A stretch of 64,000 bases of DNA from Owenia fusiformis (GCA_903813345.2 CAIIXF020000003.1:8023815-8087814), one strand, 5' to 3'; shown: positions 13,401 to 23,836, counted from the first letter of the stretch. Translations and numbers: made by a program. The notes: generated by a model not told the origin, from the sequence alone.

Positions 13401-16400
13401 AGGGTGTTTTTGATAGAGCAGAGGGACAGAGTCCTACATACAGTATAGTTGTTCTTTTTTTATTTATTATTTATTTCATTGATATAGTTTAAAATACAAT
13501 TACAATAACATCCCTAAATCGCCAGAGGGCATTATATAGGAATGGTGAGAGGCTGGGGGTGGCAGGCAGACAGGGTCCCGGACCAGAGCAAGTGTGACAG
13601 AACAGGATATCAGAGAGAGAGACATGAGGGAGGGAATTAGCTATTGTCTATAATGAAGTCAAGTATCAGTGAAATGGCTTTAGAGTTTACATCTATGCTT
13701 AAAGTGTGCGCCAAAGTTTAAAACTGCGCAGGCGCACCGCTCTCGCTAAACTATATAATTATAAAGAGATTACCAGGTACACGATTCAGAGGTAAGCCAG
13801 GAAGGCGAACGATCTTCGTCTCGTGATGATTTCCCATATAATCGTAACCAGGGAAGTTTCACCATTGAAATTGAAAATTACTATTAGATATACTTTGTAG
13901 ATGTTATTTATGAAGCTATTTAGTGTTTGCATCAATCAAATGGCTCATTTTGAACATATAAAAAGTATTTGTGTTTTGTTTCCCAGGGAATTGTATTTTA
14001 TGTAGTACACACATAAATAGTGTACATTATACAGTACTTGAATAGCCTGGTTTACATAATATTGAAGGGCATGCTGATTACATGCACACGAGTACATGAA
14101 TGAAGGCCTAATATTGATATACGTAGCTTGCATACCTAAATAAAAAATAAACTCTTCTAATCCCCTTATGTAAACACGGCGGTATACGTAGCCCGATTTA
14201 TCGGGGACTTTAAGTTTGGGCTTCCTGTTTTCAAAATGGAGATAAAATATAGTTGTAAGAGCACTAGCTACCCCTTAACGGTACTTTCACGAATGATGAC
14301 AAATATATCTTTCCAATAAACCCTGCCACCTTTCGATATATCAGTGAAACTTTGATATAGGTTGTATTTTTTTGAATTTAACAATGAGTTAATCTTGTTT
14401 TTGCACGGTCTGATTTCTTCCTACGATCATGGGCTACCACCTTTTGGTAAATCAGAGAAATTTTGATATATTGGCTAGCTTGATGATGTCATAGGTTGTA
14501 TTTTTTAAAATTGGCAATAAGTTAATCCTGTTTTTGCATGGCCAAACATCTACAATGTCCTTACAACCGATAATATCATCAATTTAGAATACATCATAGT
14601 TTTTATGTCACCACCAAAAAGTGATAACATATTGTTATGGTCTCCGTCTTTTTGACGGCGGTTGGCGATCGGCGGTTGGAGTGTGTAACAAATGGTGGTG
14701 ACATTTCACATTCGCATTCATACCTCATCAGGTGTCCTATAATCCGTGAAGAATTGCTGTCCCTGTTGCGTTGACGTTTTCCTTTTAGCTTCCCTGCTGT
14801 CAATCACGCTGAATATGCAATATAAATGCATGATTTAAAGAAGAATGTAACAAACAAATGCTGTCGATTATTTTGAAATGCAAAATTTAACTGAATTTTC
14901 ACACAGGCTGTCAATCACAATGAAATATACGATACGTTAATAAGATAAAATTTTCAGTACTGTCACACTAGAATAAATTAAATATATACAGGGTGTCAAA
15001 TAAGTCCCGTCCCCCCTCTACAGCCAAAACCAAGATATATGGTACCAAGTGTGATATATCATTGGAAAGGTCTTCCAAAGTTACGTTGATTAGCATATAT
15101 CTGACAAATGTCAATCAATCTCACAAAGTTTTACAGTGTATCAATTGAGGTGACCATAGGCCTAGAAACATGGCAATTTGGCGTATTTGGCAGGGTTTTT
15201 AGAATCGGGAATAAGAAAAGTCAAAGGACCTAAAGATGACTACATATGTATATGGCAATGAATTTAACCAATTTCTGGATAGGGGAAGATGTGTAGAAAA
15301 TAGAGGAGCAAGGTAAGTGGTGAAAACATTTTTGTAAGAAGGGGAATGCGAAAAATATTATATTTCCGTGGTCAAATCCTTCTCATTTTGAAGCAAAAAA
15401 CTGCTTAAAGGAGAGTATGCTAACTATAAAAGACATCATGAAAATATAGGTGAAGTTCATCCAAAATATTTGAGAGTTTAATAGTGAGTTAACATAACTT
15501 TGTATGATCTTTCCAATGGTATATCACACTAGGTGCCATCTATTAAGGTTCTAGCTGTAGCAGGGGGACGGGACTTATTTGACACCCTGTACATAATTAT
15601 GTTTACAATAAATATATACAAACAGTATAGTAACAATTGCATTGTAGTAAGTTTGTTCTGTTCTGTTGTTCATTTCCTGACTGAAATATATTTTCCTTCG
15701 CAATTAGTTCCCGTTGGTCTCGTAACACTGGTCAATATTAAGTGAAGGAAACGGCCGTAACATTCGCATCTAAGATGGCGGACGGTATTTTGATATCTTC
15801 AGTTTCCATTGAAGAGTTGACGTTATGCTTTGATATTTGAATATACAGGGTGGTCCAAAAAAAATTGGAACATTTGTTAATTGAATGCAAAACCTTTATT
15901 TTTCTTCTAAAATGCACAAAACTTTTACTGAGCATAGTTCAGTCACTTATTTATCTGATGTAAAGTTTATAGGTGAAAACCACAAAGTTAATGCATTAAA
16001 CTAGTCAATGTTTGATATGACCCCTCTTCTCCTGACTTACAAGTTGAAGCCTGTGGCTCAGATTTGTAAATATTCAATTAGTTTGCTGTTCGTTTGTTTT
16101 GTCCAAGCCATCTTAATTAAAAATTTCAGCTTGATCAAACTTCCTATTTGTTTGCCTTGGAAGATCAAATCTAGTAGCATATTCAAAAATTTTTACCCAA
16201 ATTCATGGGATCAAGCATATTTTAATGGCTATTGTTGGGTGTATTACTGATTGAATATTCTCCAGAAAGAGGCCAGGGCAGTCTGATTTGACTGGTAAAT
16301 GAAGCCCCTTCCCCTTTATTGTTCTGATATGAATAATATTCATTGGGAATATCAATATGTCTATCAATATCATGGAGGAGTCTCCCGTATTTGTGCTTAG

Positions 16401-19245
16401 CATTGGTTTTTAATAAAACTTTGTGAATAACTGGTCAGTTTTGCCTTTACTGAAAAGTGGGAACAATTCTTCTGTCACTTGAGCAGCTGTGAGGGTTATG
16501 CAATCGCTCACCTCTGACATGTTCCTTCTTCCCTACTCTTAAATGAAAATGATCATTTTGGGTATTGTTTAAGTTAACACAATATTTTTCTGGCAAACCC
16601 CAGATGTAAATACCCTTTGTCAACTGAATATGATTTTATAAAATATTTATACCAATTAACATGTGCATTAAAGCTTTGAAATAAATAATACTTGAAAAAG
16701 TAGCCGCGGAATTGACAAGTGTATATTTAAGAAAAGGGGGTCCTATCAAAGATTGACTAGTTTAATGCGTTAACTTTGTGGTTTTCACCTATAAACTTTA
16801 CATCAGATAAATAAGTGATTGAACCATGCTCAGTAAAAGTTTGGTACATTTTAGAAGAAAAATAAAGCTTTTGCGTTCAATTAACAAATGTTCCAATTTT
16901 TTTTGGACCACCCTGTATGATCATACACTCCCCTCCGTAAGTTTGGCAACCTTTTTCCCCCATTGAACTACGTGTTAAAGCCTCTTTACCTTTGAATTTT
17001 TATTTACTTAACCTGCGATGAAAATACTTATACTATTGATGGAAACATAATTTGACTTTAATTCCAATACCTCCAAATTTTCTTAATTTTTTTCCTCAAT
17101 TACAATAGGTCGAAAATTGATGATAAATTTGATGAATTTTTGAAAATCGACATTCCCATGTTAACCAATGGGAAATGGTAGGTTTGCCGCAAGTCATATG
17201 ACAGAATATCCATCCATCCGAGTCCTTGCAAAAAATACGAGTTAGGCAGGCAATTGAATTTGCTAACTTTATTTAACAAAAAATTGATATGTTTCTTCAG
17301 ATTCAACAAAGTTATAGGGCTTTAAAGTCAAAATTGTTTTTCAAAAAACCTCTCCCATTGAAATAACACAGGAGGCGAAAAATTATTTTCAAAAATGACT
17401 TTGAAGCGCTGTAACTTTAATATTCATCAAATAAACTAAACACTTAGTGTTCAAAGAAGTTAGACAATTCAATTTTCTATATAAAAATATTTTTTGCTGA
17501 ATCTTTTACTGAAAAGATATCCTGATTTTTGATTTGCCCCGAACCCTCCATTTCCCATTGGATTACATGAGAATGACGATTTTCAAAAATTCATCAAATT
17601 TATCATCAATTTTCGACCTATTGTAATTGAGGGAAAAAATTGAGAAAATTTGGAGGTATTGGAAATAAAGTCAAGTTACGTTTCCATTAATATTATAAGT
17701 TATTTCATCGCCGGTTAAGTAAATGAAAATTCAAACGTAAAGAGGCTTTAACACATAGTTCAATGGGGAAAAAAGGTTGCCAAACTTATGGAGGGGAGTG
17801 TATATGATCATTTCTTCATATACTGTGCGTGGGCGCCACAGTTCGACGATATCTGTCACTGTTTAACAGTTAATTTCCATTAAGCGGTGGAATATCTCGA
17901 TGAACTGCGGCGCCCAAACATGGTATATGAGGAAATGGTCATACTCCAGAGTTTCCGCGACATATAAGCCTGATCTAGATCACATATCCTGATCAAAGCA
18001 TTACGTCAACTATAAAGCATATAATTCGATAAAAACATTTTCGGCAATCTTCGTGATATAAACATTTTCGGCAATCTTCGTGATGTAAACATTTTCGGCC
18101 ATCTCGGATGAAGTGCACAGGTGCTCTCCATTGGTAGTAAGATCGAGCATGCGCAAATGAACTCATGAATGGATTTACCTCTGGATATCTTTGGATACCA
18201 CATCATATTTTATTCCACTTTCAATGAATCGAGTCAGAACGTATTTTAAACCACGTGGGGCGATTAGGATGAGGACGTCATTGTGAAGCTTTGATGGCTC
18301 GGTCCAGAAATCTACCTTAAAGTAAAAATCAACAAGATTAACTTTTAGAGGCATTTTTTGTCGTTTTATTAATCATATTTCAAATACCAGAGCGGTAATT
18401 AACCTACAATCCAACTGCTTTTTACCGTTTTAGTATCTTGAAGTGAGTTTAAACCAATTTTTAACGCAATTTTGAGTAACTCCCGCTAGTCTGTGTGCGT
18501 TTTTTGAGGAAGGCCCCGGGTCAATATTTTAATGTCCGTCAAAAACCTAATTTGTTACGATAGGGGGAGGGGTACAACCCTATTCAATTAGGTGACGGAC
18601 ATTGATTTTTAGTTTCCCTAGGTTCCACCTTAACACAGATACCCCCAGTCTGTGTGCATTTTTGAGTAACTTACCCCCAGTCCGTGTGCATTTTTAAGTA
18701 ACTTACCCCCACTACATATGCATTTTGAGTAACTTACCCCCAGACTGTGTGCATTATTTCCGAGTAACTTTTGAGTAATTTACACCTAATCTCAATGAAA
18801 ATCTGTGTAAATTGTTGAATAATTTACCGCTAGTTTGGTGTGTATGATTGAGAAACTTACCCCCAGTCTACGTGCACCGTTGTGTATATGGCGAAGAACG
18901 TTATGTTGGTCAGCTGTCTCGGATGTGACCTTTAACAAATTGTATCTGCAAGACAAACATCTCCATATAATGAAAGGATGAACACTATTTTGAAAGTGAT
19001 ATCCACTGTGACAGTTCGAAAGTCCATACATCCAGACATGGAAATTTGGTCAATGGGAAACCATACGATGCTTTAACCGTAAACGAGGACTCGGTTGTCT
19101 TTTGAAACCCAGTCCATACGCCATTCATTTCCACATAAAAGGTAAAAAACTGTTCCAATAATCATACATACCCGTCATATCGTGTTCTCTTAGCCGCACA
19201 GCAACACGTCACCAACAAAACAAGAAGAGCAAACCGGCCCACCAT
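1429..19245 (-). CDS. Procarboxypeptidase A-like zinc metallopeptidase (M14A), exons 1-8, gene runs off left edge
   Basis: Exons on the minus strand: 19172-19245, 18861-18945, 18179-18315, 14724-14808, 12927-13034 (alternative ends 12810, 12693, 12576), 2388-2486, 1860-1970 and 1429-1519. All are bounded by AG/GT and phases agree, giving 263 codons plus one base. Exon 1 encodes a signal peptide (MVGRFALLVLLVTCCCAA). Exons 2-3 encode the activation domain, ending in the typical VDFWTEPS segment and the following fold. Exon 4 carries a basic activation region (SREAKRK) then FFTDYRTPDE. Exon 5 has NIGSTYEGRPL. Exon 6 has GIHAREW, the first two zinc ligands (His180, Glu183). Exon 7 has NVDGY. Exon 8 has RMWRKT (Arg127 equivalent) and DANRNF (Asn144/Arg145 equivalents). 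The third zinc ligand and catalytic Glu must lie left of base 1. It is expected to be a secreted zymogen that removes C-terminal residues. The reconstruction is my own reading, supported by unbroken phase over eight exons. Confidence 0.93.
1735..1762. mobile_element. Lone terminus of the GGAGGGGAGTG MITE family
   Basis: GTTGCCACACTTTTGGAGG and the following GGGTGTATA match the right end of the element at 16926-17800. No partner end was found nearby, so this is a solitary or truncated fragment. Confidence 0.4.
2840..3800. repeat. 129-bp minisatellite in carboxypeptidase intron 5
   Basis: TCTTATTTGTTAATATATTT recurs at 3001, 3131, 3261, 3390, 3520, 3645 and 3774, giving a period of 125-130 bp and six full units rich in GAACAC. 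The first 150 bp holds looser GAACAC motifs from which the array may have grown. No coding potential is seen. Confidence 0.85.
4644..12095 (+). CDS. Zinc-dependent alcohol dehydrogenase (MDR family), complete, ten exons
   Basis: Exons: 4644-4739, 7098-7224, 7477-7527, 7755-7896, 9321-9481, 9852-9961, 10398-10458, 10981-11099, 11503-11652, 11988-12095. They total 1125 nt, 374 residues plus TAG, with GT-AG borders and matching phases throughout. Catalytic zinc ligands are Cys39 (CGMCHTD), His76 in the signature GHEVAGTV, and Cys169 (LFSCSALTAY). The structural zinc lobe is complete: Cys110, Cys113, Cys116, Cys124. The Rossmann motif is GAGGLG (201-206), with Asp227 at the end of the second strand, favouring NAD over NADP. 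Length is normal for the family, and all key residues are present, so it should be an active cytosolic oxidoreductase; the natural substrate cannot be told. The gene lies inside intron 5 of the carboxypeptidase on the opposite strand. No AATAAA or ATTAAA is seen in the 450 bp after the stop. Confidence 0.95.
4851..5770 (+). repeat. Repeat family copy in alcohol dehydrogenase intron 1
   Basis: The segments 4851-5160 and about 5635-5770 recur inverted at 13697-14215, including a CGGTGCGCCTGCGCAG stretch. The short open frame at 4836-5048 is repeat sequence, not an exon. The two copies carry different central stretches (here 5165-5630, there 13440-13690). Confidence 0.6.
6519..6998. mobile_element. 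Palindromic foldback MITE in alcohol dehydrogenase intron 1
   Basis: Two arms of about 175 bp, ACAGCT...GTGACCTTTGAAATTGAA at the left and its complement at the right, surround a centre of about 100 bp. Arms are about 95 per cent complementary by eye. The open frame 6758-7000 on the minus strand is one arm and not a gene. Confidence 0.8.
7920..9133. mobile_element. TA-flanked inverted-repeat transposon in alcohol dehydrogenase intron 4
   Basis: Ends CAGGGTGTCCCGAAAGT and ACTTTCGGGACACCTTG with about 50-bp terminal inverted repeats, flanked by TA on both sides. This is the pattern of Tc1/mariner-type elements. About 1.2 kb, no transposase recognised. The open frames crossing its left end (7592-8053 plus, 7728-8144 minus) are not genes; they overlap the real exon 4. 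Confidence 0.75.
9708..9800 (+). pseudogene. Dead tandem copy of alcohol dehydrogenase exon 6
   Basis: This stretch, about 60-140 bp upstream of the real exon 6, repeats its sequence (TGCTACGCTGTTGAT... GGAGGTTTAGGTCAA). The acceptor AG has become CG, the Rossmann motif reads ETGGLG rather than GAGGLG, and a one-base loss gives a stop (ACA AAA TAA). It cannot replace exon 6 and is read as a decayed duplicate. Confidence 0.75.
12146..12270 (+). mobile_element. Single end of a CAGGGTG-type element after alcohol dehydrogenase
   Basis: TATA then CAGGGTGCTTCATAATGACC begins here like other TA-flanked elements of this window, but I found no matching right end. The rest of 12096-12575 shows no other feature. 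Confidence 0.3.
12576..13034 (-). CDS. Carboxypeptidase exon 5 with four tandem in-frame splice donors
   Basis: The true acceptor (TTTGCAG before ATCTATGCC) is at 13035-13036. The shortest exon is 12927-13034 (36 codons). Beyond its donor the sequence repeats with a 117-bp period. Each unit restates the exon end (SSVTCSLVNIGSTYEGRPL then VFK) and ends AAG followed by GTAGGTGGG. Donors begin at plus positions 12926, 12809, 12692 and 12575. Because 117 is a multiple of three and no stop interrupts the units, each donor yields an in-frame exon of 36, 75, 114 or 153 codons. Past the last donor, which has a 5-bp insertion (GTACAGTAG), the frame meets a stop, so that one must be spliced. Intervals between the similar cores are only 41 bp, too short for normal introns, so internal splicing is unlikely. 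Which donor is used cannot be seen from DNA. Confidence 0.8.
13440..14215 (-). repeat. Inverted partner of the 4851-5770 repeat, in carboxypeptidase intron 4
   Basis: Reverse-complement similarity to the alcohol dehydrogenase intron repeat covers the CGCAGGCGCACCG segment and the 280 bp before 14215. The centre (13440-13690) differs and has a T/A-rich start like a retroelement tail. Confidence 0.55.
14604..14707 (+). mobile_element. Short copy of the GTCACCACC repeat beside carboxypeptidase exon 4
   Basis: It starts TTTTATGTCACCACCAAAAA and ends GGTGGTGACATTT, with the GACGGCGGTTGGCG core between. It is an internally deleted version of the 20035-22260 element and ends 16 bp from exon 4's donor. 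Confidence 0.65.
14989..15589. mobile_element. TA-flanked MITE, about 600 bp, in carboxypeptidase intron 3
   Basis: Ends CAGGGTGTCAAATAAGTCCC and its complement, long terminal inverted repeats of about 120 bp, TA duplicated at 14987-14988 and 15590-15591. No coding sequence. Confidence 0.85.
15846..16915. mobile_element. TA-flanked inverted-repeat element, about 1.07 kb, intron 3
   Basis: Ends CAGGGTGGTCCAAAAAAAAT and complement; inverted repeats of about 170 bp; TA on both sides. The short frames inside are not recognised as transposase. It is mariner-like by termini only. Confidence 0.85.
16926..17800. mobile_element. TA-flanked MITE with long arms, intron 3
   Basis: Ends CACTCCCCTCC(G/A)TAAGTTTGGCAACC and complement, arms of about 250 bp, TA flanks at 16924-16925 and 17801-17802. 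It begins only 10 bp after the preceding element ends. Confidence 0.85.
17806..17941. repeat. Small imperfect palindrome, intron 3
   Basis: About 49-bp arms (GATCATTTCTTCATATACTG... and complement) around a 35-bp loop containing TGTTTAACAGTTAA. Probably a tiny foldback element. Next to it, 18030-18105 has three short repeats of ACATTTTCGGC(A/C)ATCT. Confidence 0.6.
18641..18860 (-). repeat. Splice-donor minisatellite after carboxypeptidase exon 2
   Basis: On the minus strand, copies of the exon 2 end plus donor (GACTGGGGGTAAGTTACTC-like) recur with about 32-bp spacing. Donor GT positions are near plus 18736-37, 18705-06, 18673-74 and 18641-42. The authentic donor is at 18859-60, and degenerate copies lie near 18775, 18826 and 18481. 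Reading on from exon 2 reaches a stop at 18792, so use of the downstream donors would not give a normal protein. Confidence 0.75.
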
Positions 19246-19316
19246 TTTGTTATGTGAATATACCATCTGCTACAGCTAACCTCCTATTGCAGTTTTATTA
19301 ACACATCACATACTTT

Positions 19317-19342
19317 TGATAAATTAATACAGCTTTTGATAA
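19317..19342 (-). promoter_or_regulatory. Two TGATAA (GATA-type) sites upstream of the procarboxypeptidase start
   Basis: TGATAA occurs at 19317-19322 and 19337-19342, each inside CTTTTGATAA and spaced 20 bp apart, 72-97 bp upstream of the ATG at 19245. TGATAA is the known motif of gut GATA factors in several invertebrates, which suits a digestive zymogen. The regulatory role is inferred from motif and position only. Confidence 0.3.
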
Positions 19343-20034
19343 AACTAACGTATAAGTTCTCTGATTTGCAAGTATATCCTCAAAGTAATCATTTTTTCCT
19401 CTCAGGTCAATTTTAAAAGCCATCTAGATCTAAACAAATCGGTTTGATTACATGGTAACTTTAATTGTGACATCACAAAATATTTTGCTTTACAGATGAT
19501 GCGGTGGTTACGAAGTCATAATACGTTTTCAGTTTTCTACGTACGATGACTAAATACACAATTTTTATGATCTGATGATTACAGCAGTGAATGTCATGGC
19601 AACATTATTCAAAATAAATAGAAAACAATAAACAAAGATCACTTGTAGAAGGCATCTGCATTCGCAATACCAAAGTCCTCCTTTCTTAAATCCATATCGA
19701 AGGGGTGACCTTTCATTTAAAGATCAAAATCTCTTCTATTAAACATATCTTAGGCAAAACATTTTGAATGGCCCCTGATACAAATGTATTGCTTCAAGTT
19801 GTTAAACCAATCGATTAAGTGGTTGAAATTAGTCAAACTGGATCCATTTTTAATGAGACCCTGTAATGGGTTTGTGTAAAAAAACCGGGTGACCGGGTAA
19901 CCGGGTACCCGGTCGACCGGGTACCTAACGTTCCTAGCAGGGTTACCAACTTTCAAAGTTCCACATTTCCCCCGATATATAGTAGCGAATTGACTTGACA
20001 GACTTAGCCTACCGAGTGCACTGCTGTTCGATAT

Positions 20035-22260
20035 TTTTATGTCACCACCAAAAGTGGTGACATATTGTTATGGTCTCCGTTTTTTTGCGACGGCGGTTGG
20101 CGTCCGGCGGTTGGCGTCCGGCGGTTGGCGTCTGTAACAATTTCTTACAACTTCCTATAACTTAACAAATACTGTTTAGACTGACTTCAATTTTTTTCTA
20201 AATCATCTACATGTTCTCAGAAGTTCAAATCTGATTTTAGATTTGACATTTGACCTTCAATGACCTTCTCAAGGTCAAAAAGGTCTTTTTTCAACTTGCT
20301 TCACATTGACTAAATTTTTTTCAAAATCATTTACATGTTCTCAGAAATTCAAATCTGACTTTAGATTTGACATTTGACCTTCAAATCTGACTTAAGATTT
20401 GACATTTGACCTCCAATGACAATTTCAAGGTCAAAAAAGGTCAAAAAGGTCTGTTTTCAACTTGCTTCAAATTGACTAAAATTTTTTTCAAAATCATCTA
20501 CATGTTCTCAGAAATTCAAATCTGACTTAAGATTTGACTTAAGATTTGACATTGAGAGTGGTGACATATTGTTATGGTCTCCGTTTTTTTGCGACGGCGG
20601 TTGGCGTCCGGCGGTTGGCGTCCGGCGGTTGGCGTCCGGCGGTTGGCGTCTGTAACAATTTCTTACAACTTCCTATAACTTAACAAATACTGTTTAGACT
20701 GACTTCAATTTTTTTCTAAATCATCTACATGTTCTCAGAAGTTCAAATCTGATTTTAGATTTGACATTTGACCTTCAATGACCTTCTCAAGGTCAAAAAG
20801 GTCTTTTTTCAACTTGCTTCACATTGACTAAATTTTTTTCAAAATCATTTACATGTTCTCAGAAATTCAAATCCGACTTTAGATTTGACATTTGACCTTC
20901 AAATCTGACTTAAGATTTGACATTTGACCTCCAATGACAATTTCAAGGTCAAAAAAGGTCAAAAAGGTCTGTTTTCAACTTGCTTCAAATTGACTAAAAT
21001 TTTTTTCAAAATCATCTACATGTTCTCAGAAATTGAAATCTGACTTAAGATTTGACTTAAGATTTGACATTTGACCTTCAATGACCTTCTCAAGGTCAAA
21101 AAAGGTCAAAAAGGTCTGTTTTCAACTTGCTTCAAATTGACTTAAAATTTTTTTCAAAATCATCTACGTGTTCTCAGAAATTCAAATCTGACTTTAGATT
21201 TGACTTAAGATTTGACATTTGACCTTCAATGACCTTCTCAAAGTCAAAAAAGGTCAAAAAGGTCTTTTTTCAACTTGCTTCAAATTGACTAAATTTTTTT
21301 TTCAAAATCATCTACATGTTCTCAGAAATTCAAATATGACTTTAGATTTGACATTTGACCTTCAATGACCTTCTCAAGGTCAAAAAAGGTCAAAAAGGTC
21401 TTTTTTCAACTTGCTTCGAATTGACTAAATTTTTTTTTTCAAAATCATCTACATGTTCTCAGAAATTCAGATCTGACTTTAGATTTGACATTTGACCTTT
21501 AATGACCTTCTCAAGGTCAAAAAAGGTCAAAAAGGTCTGTTTTCAACTTGCTTCAAATTGACTAAAAAAAATTTTCAAAATCATCTACGTGTTCTCAGAA
21601 ATTCAAATCTGACTTTAGATTTGACTTAAGATTTGACATTTGACCTTCAATGACCTTCTCAAAGTCAAAAAAGGTCAAAAAGGTCTTTTTTCAACTTGCT
21701 TCAAATTGACTAAATTTTTTTTTCAAAATCATCTACATGTTCTCAGAAATTCAAATCTGACTTTAGATTTGACATTTGACCTTCAATGACCTTCTCAATG
21801 TCAAAAAAGGTCAAAAAGGTATTTTTTATCTTGCTTCAAATTGACTAAATTTTTTTTCAAAATCATCTACGTGTTCTCAGAAATTCAAATCTGACTTTAG
21901 ATTTGACTTTTGATTTGACATTTGGCCTTCAATGACCTTCTCAAGGTCAAAAAAGGTCAAAAAGGTCTTTTTTCAACTTGCTTCAAATTGACTAATTTTT
22001 TTTTTCAAAATCATCTACATGTTCTCAGAAATTCAAATCTGACTTTAGATTTGACATTTGACCTTTAATGACCTTCTCAAGGTCAAAAAAGGTCAAAAAG
22101 GTCTGTTTTCAACTTGCTTCAAATTGACCAAATTTTTTTTCAAAATCATCTACATCTTTTCAGAAGTTCAAATTTGACTTTACAAGTTCTCAGAAATTCA
22201 AATCTGACTTAAGTTTGAGCTCATAATATTATGAGCAACTAGGTGGTGACATTTTGTCAT
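20035..22260 (+). repeat. GTCACCACC element with internal AGGTCA-rich minisatellite
   Basis: It starts TTTTATGTCACCACC and ends GGTGGTGACATTTTGTCATG. The first 504 bp are duplicated in tandem (20053 and 20557). Most of the body is a loose tandem array of about 130-150 bp units with TTTGACCTTCAATGACC, then CAAGGTCAAAAAAGGTCA, AAAAGGTCT and ACATGTTCTCAGAAATTCAA. No coding potential. Confidence 0.85.
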
Positions 22261-22339
22261 GTTAATGCCTTGTTACCCTATACGAGACAGAGCACTTTTT
22301 AAAATAATCGATCCAGCAAAGAGTGACGTCCATGTCACG

Positions 22340-22975
22340 TTGCTCATAAGTAGCATATAAGTTCCTATCGAAGACGTTGCACATTTTCGTTCTTTACACA
22401 TCGAGGCAACGTAAACATGAGACATCTATTGATGGTATAAAAAGAACGTTGTTGTAACGTGTCCGTAAAGTTCGTTAGTGTGGAAAACATAACAAACAGA
22501 AACGTTTGATTTTTTACTACATTCGTCCATATTTGACGTAACTCAAACGTTAAAATTCAAGGTTGTCAAAACAGGCTTTTAATATCAATCACCAAGTCGG
22601 TACATTTCCGACGTATTGTTAACGTTAAAATTTAACGTTGTCGAAACGTTTTTTCGATTTGAAATAACCTCAAAACGTGACGTCGATAATGACGTTCATG
22701 GAGCGTATTAATCTGACGTTATTCAAATATTCAGCAAAACGTCGATGGATGGTCGAATTTCAACATTGTGGAAATGGCTTCAAAATATTTTTGAGTTAAG
22801 GAATCGTTACAAAGACGTCAATATGTTCTCACTAAATCGGTTCATTACCGACGTTATTTTAACGTTAAAAGTTAACGTTGCCAAAACGTTCTTACGATGT
22901 GAAATAACCTCAAAGCGTGACGTCGAAAATAACGTACATGTATCGTCCAGATCCAACGTTATAAATAAAAAAAAT
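22340..22975. repeat. ACGT-rich degenerate tandem repeat
   Basis: Two copies of about 235 bp (around 22585-22740 and 22830-22975) share GTTAACGTT(G)..AACGTT, GAAATAACCTCAAA(A/G)CGTGACGTCGA and similar. AACGTT and TGACGT cores recur densely. Confidence 0.55.
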
Positions 22976-23066
22976 CCTAATCCTGCTAGGAACGTTAAGT
23001 ATCCGGTCACCCGGTTACCCGGTCACCCGGTTACCCAGTCACCCGGTTTTTTACACAAACCCCCCT

Positions 23067-23370
23067 GTAATCACCTTGTTGAGAGCTTTATGTGGGACTT
23101 CATCACTAAATGGCAAAATATAAAAAACATAGTGACACATGTCCATTATGTCATGGGTCAGATGCAGATACTGGAACACATATCAATTCACTGCCAAGCT
23201 GTTGAACACTTATGCCAGCAGTTAAACCCAGGAGGAATGGCTCACAGGGTCGAAACCCGATATTTTCCAACAATGAATACTTCGAAATGTCGTTATTTTC
23301 TGAAATTATTACCGACTATAAATTCAAAATAAACAATCCAAAAGATTCGAACCAATATCTCGATCATTTC
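23067..23370 (+). pseudogene. LINE-like C-terminal zinc-knuckle fragment, unit 1
   Basis: It corresponds to the unit 3 frame at 45617-45981 but is frameshifted. Consensus over the three units is C-x2-C-x8-H-x4-C (CPLCHG...EHILFHC), the knuckle found at the C-terminus of many non-LTR reverse transcriptases. No polymerase domain is present. Confidence 0.4.
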
Positions 23371-23836
23371 TTGTGAGTTTTGGTATTTTTCATTTGACAA
23401 TAAGACCAAAATTCACGATTCAAATGTTGAAGTGAACAAAAAAGCGGCTGTCTGAATTCGAATTTTGTATCACGACATGCCCATATATGGGACAGAATAT
23501 CGATGTTGCACTTTGGGAGCCAATCCTCCTCGCAGTTAAACAGTATCATGAAAGTATAGTGGAGTATCTAATGAAGTGATATGCTTGGTAGAGACTTCAA
23601 TTTGAAAAGACAATTAAATGACGAGTCCACTTCTATTTGGTTCTAAAAATAACCAGGTACAAACGTATATAAAACTAAAATAAAGACAACAGTAGAAACG
23701 TATATTACCAAACAGATATTACAGTAAATTACATTTATTGGAACATGTTACAGACAGTTAAGTCTCAAATATATCTTTATTTTTAGAAATCAAGTATTAT
23801 ACATAAGATCATTTAGGCATCATCTATTCCCTATTT

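Larger units (their letters stand above)
19870..23066. mobile_element. 3.2-kb element with GGGTTTGTG ends, inserted in the LINE-like fragment of unit 1
   Basis: The left end GGGTTTGTGTAAAAAAACC and right end GGTTTTTTACACAAACCC(C) are inverted repeats followed inward by ACCGGGT iterations. The flanks repeat CCTGTAAT, a target duplication of at least 8 bp. The corresponding place in unit 2 (around 31390) lacks it, giving an empty site. It contains the nested GTCACCACC repeat and ACGT-rich repeats. The frame 22745-23332 crosses its right border and is not a gene. Confidence 0.7.

Noticed and set aside
22745-23332. ORF of 195 codons
   Set aside because: It crosses the border of the 3.2-kb insertion and the decayed LINE-like fragment; unit 2 shows no such frame.
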